Source of the DNA: a virus | Virus record (IMG/VR): IMGVR_UViG_3300015195_000005 | Span: 1 to 64,000 of that record | Length of the DNA: 64,000 bases | Strand: one strand, 5' to 3' | In this document: positions 57,645-64,000 of the stretch, one piece after another | Layout: every line of letters begins with the position of its first letter | Position numbering within the stretch: position 1 is the first letter of the stretch | Notes under the pieces: model-generated | Seen by the model: the letters and a program-made list of their open reading frames with translations, nothing else | Database searches by the model: none | What the model was told of the DNA's origin: nothing | Program-made: the position numbers and the translations under genes

Positions 57645-60600
57645 ATGAGCTTAGATGCCCAGATCATCTCCCTAGTAGTACGCAAACCCGAACGCCTGGT
57701 ACTTTTACAGCAGCAGGGCGTTACCGCAGATGATCTACAACCCCCTTACGATCGTCTGTGGGGCTACATCCTCCGTATGAAGAGAGATCACGGCTCTGTA
57801 CCCTCCAGGGCCATGATAGAGGCCCGCTACGACTCTGTTCACTGGCCCAGAGTGCTTGAGCGGGACATCCCCCTGATAGTCCACCATCTGAAAGAGCGTA
57901 CCCGGTTCAATAAGTTTCTAAACCTCCTGGGTGAGAGTGCTCGCAATTGTGCGGAGCCAGAGGACATGGAGGACACCCTCCAGATGCTCATGGGGGAACT
58001 GAATCAGTTACAGATGTCCAATGGGCAGCCCAGTTTGGTCAACATCGCCAGTCCTGAGTATCGGGCGCACATAGTTTCGGAAATTACACATCGACGTATG
58101 GGTCGGGCACAGGGCTTACCTACCGGGTTGCCGACTCTTGATGCTGTAACTGGCGGGTTGCAACGTCAACGCATGGTTGTAGTCATTGGTAGAACGGGCA
58201 CGGGGAAATCATGGGTTGACCTTCTCTTTGTGGCAGAGGCCATACGATCAGGGGCCAAGGTCATCTTGTATCCCCTTGAGATGTCCCTGGACGAGACAGC
58301 CATGCGGCTCTACACCATCTTCTCTCAACGACTGTTTGGCGGCTCTAGAGTGCTCAGGAACTTGGAACTTACCAAGGGCCATGTGTCCAAGCGCAAGTTT
58401 CTCCAATTGCTTGACGTGCTGGAGAACCAGTTTAACGGCCAACTGCTTATCTCAGATGTCGGGCGACTTAACACTCCCTATACTGTAGAGCGGATAGAGG
58501 CTGAAGTAGAGATACACCAGCCGGATATGTTTTGGGTTGACTATCTTACGCTGCTAAAGGCCCCCAACCCAGGAGGCGGTGCAGATGACTACAATACCGT
58601 AAGAGCATTGTCTTCAGGGATCAAAGGGATTGCGACCCGTCATAACTGTTTTGCAGGACCAACACGGTTCCTTACGGCTGATGGAACCAAAAATCTTAGA
58701 GAGATGACTAATAGCTCCGTCAAGGTCTTGGGAGCTACCGGAAGTTGGGTAGACGCCACTGTTGAATCTTTCGGCACTCAAAGGCTGTGGGAAGTAGTGG
58801 TCAGGCGCAAAGATCACCGGATGAAGTTCCTAACTACCAAGGAACATCGTTGGTTCATCGTTCGACGGTCTAAGGGAGGTTATGCCAAGGTAGAAGTCAC
58901 TACTGACCAGCTTGAGCCAGGGAATAAGCTGTCCAACAACTCAGTTAAGAGCAAGGGGTATGACTTATCTTCGTGGGGCGTATCTCGCGGGATAACTTAT
59001 GGAGATGGATGTGTACCAAAAGGAAAAAGGTCTGCCCATACCGTATTATGTGGTGACAAGGATGCTCAACTACTCAAATGGTTCCCGCTATCTCCAACCA
59101 GGCAACTAATTACAGGGCTAGAAGTTGGTTGCCTACCTCGTTACTTCAAGCACCTTCCGTCACTATCAGAAAGTACCTCGTATCTTTACGGATGGCTAGC
59201 TGGTTACTTCGCCGCTGATGGCACAGTCGGCAAGGATGGCACATGCCGTATTGGTTCTGTCGATAAAAAGGATATCCAGCACGTCAAAGACGTTTGTAGC
59301 TTGCTGGGCATAGAGGCTGGGCCAATAGGCGAGATAGTTAATACTTCTCAGTGGGCCGCTTCTCATGTAATGTACACAACGCACCTTGCTCTACGGTCCT
59401 TGAGGCGTGACTTCTTCCTGATAGATGAACACCTACGCAGATGGGAAGAAGCAATGGCTCGTCCCGGTAAAATCTCGCAACACTGGTCTGTCGATAGTGT
59501 TCGTTCAACCAATAGATATGAAGAAGTGTTCTGTGCTGTAGTGCCCAACGGGCAGGCATTTACCTTGGACGGAAACATCCTTACTGGTAACTGTGTGGGT
59601 GGGTGCTCTGCTCAAGTCAACAGGGAGGCTCTACGGGTACGCTCGTTCCTTCCCCGCTTAGAGCACATAGCCTATGGAGACTGTGTTCGAGGCGATCAGA
59701 TCATCCAAACTGCTGATGGCATGGTAAGGCTACAAGATGCTGTAGGCGTACCTATGAAGATTTTTGACGGAACAGGATGGGAAGAAGGCATAATTACTTA
59801 TGCCGGTATGAAACAAGAGTGGGAGATACTTTTTGAAGATGGCTCTCGACTAATAGGTAGTAAAGATCACAAGTTATGGGCACAAACAGGTAGTGAAAAC
59901 TTTGAATGGAGTAAGTTCACAGACTTACAACCTGGAGACTATGGGTTGGTAGGCGGGGAGTTTGAATACGGAATAGATACTGTTCCTTATCTCACTCAAT
60001 ATACACCTAAGGGATTAGGAAACAAAGATAATCGAGGCAACTTTGTACGGACACGACTTGTGAACTGTCTAACTGTGCCATTGGCTGAGGTTATGGGCTT
60101 GTTGGTAGGCGACGGCGCTTTGAAACAAAACAATACTTGGAATCTGGCTTTGGATCTCAAAGATCAAGACGTGGCTGACTACTTCTGCCAATCTATCTAT
60201 AATATATTCGGGTATTTACCTAAACTTCGCCCATCTTACAGTAGCGCCAAGTGTCAATATGCTCATGTTAACGCCAAAGGCATCATTCATCAGATGGTGC
60301 AGATGGGTATGCAAAGAGTTTATTCTTGTCAACGATATATTCCTCATACTATTTTACGCTCTACTCCAGAGATGCGATCTGCATTTTTGCGGGGTCTGTT
60401 TGAAGCAGATGGATCTTTCAACGACAAGTGCATTGATTTGGCTACTACATCTGGACAACTGGCTCAAGAAGTGCAACTGGTATTAAGAACGCTTGGAATT
60501 GACAGTACCGCTAGTTGTAAAGAACGACGTTGGGGTATGCCTCAGTCTGATGGATACCGACGTTCAGATATATGGCGAGTGCGTATTCGTAAAGAGATGT

Positions 60601-61016
60601 GGCCGTTTTTTGAGAATGAAATAGGATTTATCTCTCAGCGTAAGAAAACCCTGTTGGTTCAACGCACCGAGTTTGGCAAACGGCCGCACACTTATTCCAA
60701 GCCATTTACACGGGGGCTGGAACCGATGCGTATAGTTTCTGTAACATCTACTGGCAACATGGCCCCAATGTACGATGTAGTAAAGGCAGCAGCGGGTAGT
60801 CATAAGTTTTCACTAAACGGCTTTGTTGTTCATAACAGCATCGGTCAGGATGCTGACCAAGTTATCCCGATTAATCGCAGAGGAGATAAACTATACTATG
60901 CTTTAGTCAAAAATAGGGGTGGCCCAGAAATAGGTAAAGTTACTTGTGACTTTCTGGTCAACTCAGGTATAATTAGAGAGATAGCGGAACAGGAGGACAC
61001 GGAAGATGACAACTAA
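57645..61016 (+). CDS. dnaB: DnaB-type replicative helicase with two inteins
   Basis: 1123 codons, 423 residues after removal of two inteins. SD AAGGA. N-terminal helical domain, Walker A GRTGTGKS (182-189), Walker B DMFWVDYLTLL, then the motif around ATRHN-CVGGCSAQVNR split by intein 1, and EHIAYGD-SIGQDADQV split by intein 2, followed by LYYALVKNRGGPEIG. Unwinds the fork and works with the primase downstream. Confidence 0.92.
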   Translation: MSLDAQIISLVVRKPERLVLLQQQGVTADDLQPPYDRLWGYILRMKRDHGSVPSRAMIEARYDSVHWPRVLERDIPLIVHHLKERTRFNKFLNLLGESARNCAEPEDMEDTLQMLMGELNQLQMSNGQPSLVNIASPEYRAHIVSEITHRRMGRAQGLPTGLPTLDAVTGGLQRQRMVVVIGRTGTGKSWVDLLFVAEAIRSGAKVILYPLEMSLDETAMRLYTIFSQRLFGGSRVLRNLELTKGHVSKRKFLQLLDVLENQFNGQLLISDVGRLNTPYTVERIEAEVEIHQPDMFWVDYLTLLKAPNPGGGADDYNTVRALSSGIKGIATRHNCFAGPTRFLTADGTKNLREMTNSSVKVLGATGSWVDATVESFGTQRLWEVVVRRKDHRMKFLTTKEHRWFIVRRSKGGYAKVEVTTDQLEPGNKLSNNSVKSKGYDLSSWGVSRGITYGDGCVPKGKRSAHTVLCGDKDAQLLKWFPLSPTRQLITGLEVGCLPRYFKHLPSLSESTSYLYGWLAGYFAADGTVGKDGTCRIGSVDKKDIQHVKDVCSLLGIEAGPIGEIVNTSQWAASHVMYTTHLALRSLRRDFFLIDEHLRRWEEAMARPGKISQHWSVDSVRSTNRYEEVFCAVVPNGQAFTLDGNILTGNCVGGCSAQVNREALRVRSFLPRLEHIAYGDCVRGDQIIQTADGMVRLQDAVGVPMKIFDGTGWEEGIITYAGMKQEWEILFEDGSRLIGSKDHKLWAQTGSENFEWSKFTDLQPGDYGLVGGEFEYGIDTVPYLTQYTPKGLGNKDNRGNFVRTRLVNCLTVPLAEVMGLLVGDGALKQNNTWNLALDLKDQDVADYFCQSIYNIFGYLPKLRPSYSSAKCQYAHVNAKGIIHQMVQMGMQRVYSCQRYIPHTILRSTPEMRSAFLRGLFEADGSFNDKCIDLATTSGQLAQEVQLVLRTLGIDSTASCKERRWGMPQSDGYRRSDIWRVRIRKEMWPFFENEIGFISQRKKTLLVQRTEFGKRPHTYSKPFTRGLEPMRIVSVTSTGNMAPMYDVVKAAAGSHKFSLNGFVVHNSIGQDADQVIPINRRGDKLYYALVKNRGGPEIGKVTCDFLVNSGIIREIAEQEDTEDDN
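58647..59591 (+). other. Intein 1 of DnaB
   Basis: 315 residues, Cys start (CFAGPTRFLTADG) and end ILTGN before Cys. Block B EHRWF has Trp and block F VFCAVV has Cys, so it shares parts of the class 3 set but keeps Cys1. LAGLIDADG motifs SRGITYGDGC and LAGYFAADGT. Confidence 0.85.
59682..60836 (+). other. Intein 2 of DnaB
   Basis: 385 residues, Cys start (CVRGDQIIQTADG), end FVVHN before Ser. Class 1 type (block B KDHKLW, block F MYDVVKAA without Cys). LAGLIDADG motifs VMGLLVGDGA and LRGLFEADGS. AT-richer than the surrounding host gene, suggesting later arrival. Confidence 0.85.
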
Positions 61017-61167
61017 GGTAGATGTTGTATACGATAACAAAACGGAGTTGTGGAGATACGTGTGCAAAGCTCCCAACTGTAGGGCTACAGCTATCTACGA
61101 GACAAGGGAGCAGGCCAGACACTTTGCGCTGGCCCACGCCAGCATCAAGTGTGCTGAACATGTGTAA
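61006..61167 (+). CDS. 53-residue zinc-finger protein
   Basis: Starts MTTKVDVVYDNKTELWRYVC; CKAPNC then HFALAH gives a C2H2 site. Overlaps the helicase gene by 11 nt. Confidence 0.55.
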   Translation: MTTKVDVVYDNKTELWRYVCKAPNCRATAIYETREQARHFALAHASIKCAEHV

Positions 61168-61191
61168 TACGGTCGGGCCGAGGAGGCGACA

Positions 61192-61371
61192 ATGGCTGAG
61201 GTCACGGTCAACCTTGACGATCTGAAAACCGTCATGCAGTGGGCCGAGCCACGGATCATCGAAGAGCGGGGACGGGGGTTCCCACCCGTTCGGGTCATGG
61301 AGGCCATCGACCGAATGGCCGCTCAGATCACCGACGAGTGGGCGACACAGTTGGGCCGTTCCGATGGCTAA
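61192..61371 (+). CDS. 59-residue protein in a GC-richer patch
   Basis: Starts MAEVTVNLDDLKTVMQWAEP with SD GAGGAGG. The stretch 61170-61560 is clearly GC-richer than its neighbours, suggesting recent transfer. Helical; unknown. Confidence 0.55.
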   Translation: MAEVTVNLDDLKTVMQWAEPRIIEERGRGFPPVRVMEAIDRMAAQITDEWATQLGRSDG

Positions 61372-61558
61372 CGGCCGACCGCCCTATCCACCCGAAGACC
61401 GGGCACGGCAGATGGCCGACGACATCTCGGCATTCTTGGAGATGTACCCGCTCATGTGGGTTACCACGGCGGACAAGCTGAGGGATGGCGCTGAGTCGCT
61501 GCGCTGGCAGATCAAGCATGGTTACGTGCGCTCACAGTCAGGCCGGGCTGATGCGTAA
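61364..61558 (+). CDS. 64-residue protein in the GC-richer patch
   Basis: Overlaps the previous gene. PYPPEDRARQMADDISAFLE and TTADKLRDGAESLRWQIKHG suggest a small winged-helix or helical domain. Confidence 0.5.
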   Translation: MANGRPPYPPEDRARQMADDISAFLEMYPLMWVTTADKLRDGAESLRWQIKHGYVRSQSGRADA

Positions 61559-61742
61559 GTTAGCGCAAGAGTGGGTCGTTCCTTATGTAGATGAGAACAA
61601 GCCTCGAACCTGTGCCATCCATCAGGGGCCGTCAATAGTGGGTATCGTAGTCCATACCAGACTGGGGACCAGCACCCGATCCAAGAGCCATTTTGTCTGC
61701 CTGAGTTGTATCTGTGCATCTATGAACGACCCTAAACTATGA
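61551..61742 (+). CDS. Small Cys-containing protein, 63 residues
   Basis: ATG 61551 (MRKLAQEWVVPYVDENKPRT) overlaps the previous stop. CAIHQG and CLSCICASM supply a possible zinc site. Confidence 0.5.
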   Translation: MRKLAQEWVVPYVDENKPRTCAIHQGPSIVGIVVHTRLGTSTRSKSHFVCLSCICASMNDPKL

Positions 61743-62767
61743 CCAATATACGGCCTAAACCTAAAACTGCTGCTGAACTTGGGATCGGAGATGTACGTCA
61801 AGTCATAGACGAAGTATACATATTGGACTACGAGATAAGAAGTGGTGAAGCCCACTTTATCTGTCCCTCACATGATGACAAGAAGCCATCTGCCCACGTC
61901 AACCTTGTAACTGGATATTGGAATTGCTGGAGTTGTCAGGGTGGAGGAGATATCATATCTCTGGGATGTGCGATCCTCAAGAAGAAGCGGCTTGCTGTAG
62001 AGGCCGCTCTGATCCCCCGAGAGCCTGATGCGATACGTGCGGCCATAGTTAGGACCGTAGAGGCTCGTAGGGCCGTACAGACACCCGACAAAGATACCCA
62101 GACCAAAGATAGGGTCGCAGACCCCGACGAATACGATGTACGCCCTATGGATTATATGTACAATAGGGGATTTACCCAAGATACCCTGGATAAGTACGGG
62201 GTTAGGTATGTACACAGAACGTCAGTTAAGACACGTTCCAACAAGGACATGACTATTTATCACTCAGTAGCCGTTCCTATCTATGATGAGAGCGGCGCTA
62301 AGTTGCTTAGCTGGTGCTACAGGAGCACACCGGATAGCGCAGAGCATCAGCCTAGATACTTCTACTTGGCGGGAACCAGTACCGCTGATCTGCTGTTTGG
62401 ACACCATTTGACCCACGATAGTCACACGGTGGTAGTTACAGAGGGGCCACTTGACTCCATGTTCGTATCTCAGGCTGGGCACCCTGCTGTAGCCCTGTTT
62501 GGAGCCTCAAACAATCGTTCCCTGGTCAAAATCGGCAAGCTGGCAGAGTTTCGGAAAGTGGTTATCTTCGGGGATCGCAACGAAGCTGGGATAAATTTCA
62601 GTATCTCTACCGGAAAGTTGCTATCTGACCAGACATCTGTTAGTGTTGCTAGATACAGGCGGACCTGGGTAGGCAACGATCCCAACACGCTGACAGAAGA
62701 TCAAGTCAGATACGCAGTAGAACATGCGATCCCTTACAGAGCTTGGATGATGGAGTCCGAGCACTGA
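61739..62767 (+). CDS. DNA primase (CHC2 zinc finger plus Toprim)
   Basis: 342 residues. Zinc site C42-x2-H45 ... C63-x2-C66 (CPSHDDKKPSAHV, WNCWSCQGGG). Toprim core VVVTEGPLDSMF with the catalytic Glu and VIFGDRNEAG. It makes RNA primers at the fork and follows the DnaB gene. Confidence 0.85.
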   Translation: MTNIRPKPKTAAELGIGDVRQVIDEVYILDYEIRSGEAHFICPSHDDKKPSAHVNLVTGYWNCWSCQGGGDIISLGCAILKKKRLAVEAALIPREPDAIRAAIVRTVEARRAVQTPDKDTQTKDRVADPDEYDVRPMDYMYNRGFTQDTLDKYGVRYVHRTSVKTRSNKDMTIYHSVAVPIYDESGAKLLSWCYRSTPDSAEHQPRYFYLAGTSTADLLFGHHLTHDSHTVVVTEGPLDSMFVSQAGHPAVALFGASNNRSLVKIGKLAEFRKVVIFGDRNEAGINFSISTGKLLSDQTSVSVARYRRTWVGNDPNTLTEDQVRYAVEHAIPYRAWMMESEH

Positions 62768-62792
62768 TACCACCACAAGGAACAGCCACCAC

Positions 62793-63245
62793 ATGCACCC
62801 ATCAATCTTCCTTGAAGTGCAGGCCGTCTACCAACGCAAGATACATACGGCAGCCTCAAGGGCATACAAACAGTTACCGGGCTTCGCCACAGAGGATGTG
62901 GAACAGGAGCTATTAGAAGTCCTATGGCACTGTGTAGCTGAATACGATCCCAACAACGGGGCCAAGTTCAATACCTATTTTTGGCAATGTGCCCGCAACA
63001 AGATAAGCGATCTGACTCGCAGGGCGACAACTATCATGCGCCAGTCCGAGAACTTCGTGACCCTGATAGCCTCTGAGGATCTGGACGAAGACACCTTTAC
63101 CACGATCTGTGATAAATACCGCCAAGAGATAAGCGCCGAAGATTGGGCCGATCTCAGGGAAGGTGTGCGTATCGCTGTCAACTGGCTGAACGACGAGGCA
63201 TGGGGTAAGTTGGTTGGGGACGAACAGACTTGGCAGGTTGGTTAA
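62793..63245 (+). CDS. Sigma-70 region-2-like protein
   Basis: 150 residues, SD AAGGA. FATEDVEQELLEVLWHCVAE, YDPNNGAKFNTYFWQCARNK then ISDLTRR matches sigma region 2 (core binding and -10 recognition). No region 4 helix-turn-helix is clear. It might steer RNA polymerase to phage promoters, or be an anti-host factor. Confidence 0.65.
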   Translation: MHPSIFLEVQAVYQRKIHTAASRAYKQLPGFATEDVEQELLEVLWHCVAEYDPNNGAKFNTYFWQCARNKISDLTRRATTIMRQSENFVTLIASEDLDEDTFTTICDKYRQEISAEDWADLREGVRIAVNWLNDEAWGKLVGDEQTWQVG

Positions 63246-63257
63246 CTTACGTATCAT
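63230..63257 (+). promoter_or_regulatory. Leaderless promoter TTGGCA-N16-TATCAT
   Basis: -10 at 63252-63257, then AGATAC and ATG 63264. Confidence 0.6.
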
Positions 63258-63263
63258 AGATAC

Positions 63264-63452
63264 ATGGCCGAAGATAAAGATAATAGGGCAGTTGTAGTGA
63301 TGGAAGATGCTGACATGGCCGAGTTAGCCAGTCTGGATGTTCACAGGGCGCAGAAGTTCCTGCAACTATTGACCACCCACCCGTTTATCTGTACGATCTT
63401 TGCCTCAGACGACAGAGACAAGATCGTTAAAATCTACACTAAGGGAAAATGA
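63264..63452 (+). CDS. 62-residue protein
   Basis: Leaderless ATG (MAEDKDNRAVVVMEDADMAE). An alpha-beta domain. Overlaps the next start. Confidence 0.55.
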   Translation: MAEDKDNRAVVVMEDADMAELASLDVHRAQKFLQLLTTHPFICTIFASDDRDKIVKIYTKGK

Positions 63453-64000
63453 TGCCAACTAAACCATTCAAGCTAAGTCCAAATGTCTTCAAAGGCGGTA
63501 TCTCAGAAAAGAGACTAGGTGAGCGGGCCGCTAGGCAAGCAGCAGCGGCCGGGGGTGGGGACCAACTACGGTACAAAGTTGGAGATACCCGCTTGGTACA
63601 GTTCTTTGGGGAGCCCACCGATACCACTTACTTCCTTGAGTTTGCCCAGCACCAGTTCAAGGCAGGCAACACATGGAACTACATCCCCTGTGCGGGGGAA
63701 GATAGCCCTGACTGTGAACCCTGTCAGTCTGAGGACGACTCCAAGTCCAAGATCCATAACCGGCTTATATGCGTAGTATGGTCATTCAAGGATAGAGCCG
63801 TCAAGATACTGGAGGGGCCAAATGCCCTGTCTCAGAACATCTTCCACCAGTGGAAGCGGGCACCTGAGAGGTTCCTGAAGCGTACCTACGAGATAACCAA
63901 GCTGAACACACAGCCCGTAGGATACTCAGTGGACAGGGGCGAAGAACGGCCCATAGACCTATCCAATAAAGAGCCCCTGGATCTGAACAAGTATCTCGTA
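63449..64000 (+). CDS. Possible ssDNA-binding-type protein, cut by the window edge
   Basis: At least 183 residues (ATG 63449 or 63452). DQLRYKVGDTRLVQFFGEP, NTWNYIPCAGEDSPDCEPC and RLICVVWSFKDRAVKILEGP show an OB-like core with a zinc cluster, a layout reminiscent of gp32-like proteins. It follows the replication genes, so an ssDNA-binding role is plausible; not proven. Confidence 0.5.
   Translation, partial: MMPTKPFKLSPNVFKGGISEKRLGERAARQAAAAGGGDQLRYKVGDTRLVQFFGEPTDTTYFLEFAQHQFKAGNTWNYIPCAGEDSPDCEPCQSEDDSKSKIHNRLICVVWSFKDRAVKILEGPNALSQNIFHQWKRAPERFLKRTYEITKLNTQPVGYSVDRGEERPIDLSNKEPLDLNKYLV

Overview
This window is most of the genome of a tailed, siphovirus-type bacteriophage of an actinobacterium. 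The host group is suggested by a WhiB-type regulator (56475-56765), a lipoprotein with a DUF732-like pattern (36444-36788), many apparently leaderless promoters, and the style of the tail, lysis and small zinc-finger genes. No integrase, repressor or tRNA gene was recognised, so lifestyle is not settled by this window.

Layout. (1) 1-28.4 kb, minus strand: from right to left a packaging, capsid and tail operon (intein-bearing terminase, portal, protease-scaffold fusion, capsid proteins with an inserted GIY-YIG endonuclease, head-tail connectors, major tail protein, tail chaperones, a 1241-residue tape measure, minor tail proteins), then a papain-like peptidase and a glycosidase-type endolysin. 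(2) 28.4-34.3 kb: small, mostly minus-strand genes, a secreted protein, and a MoxR-like AAA+ ATPase with a partner. (3) 34.28-35.67 kb: a gene-free, palindrome-rich region with seven DnaA-box-like 9-mers at the switch from leftward to rightward genes, probably an origin and control region. (4) 35.7-64 kb, almost all plus strand: early and replication genes, with an amidoligase / class II glutamine amidotransferase / gamma-glutamylcyclotransferase-like cassette, a SNF2-type helicase and a DnaB helicase each with two inteins, an AT-hook protein, a non-coding stretch of structured RNAs (54.1-55.75 kb), an iteron-like array next to a winged-helix protein, WhiB, primase, a sigma-like protein and the start of a possible ssDNA-binding protein.

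Three genome-wide patterns stand out. At least 19 exact copies of the palindrome TTTC(C/G)GAAA are scattered over both arms where about 0.5 is expected. Roughly fourteen start codons lie 5-7 nt after a -10 hexamer with no Shine-Dalgarno, so much early transcription looks leaderless. Six inteins sit in three ATPase genes, and three of them carry the residue signature of class 3 inteins. Small genes missing from a long-ORF view (32-56 codons) were found in many gaps, usually joined to neighbours by ATGA/GTGA overlaps.
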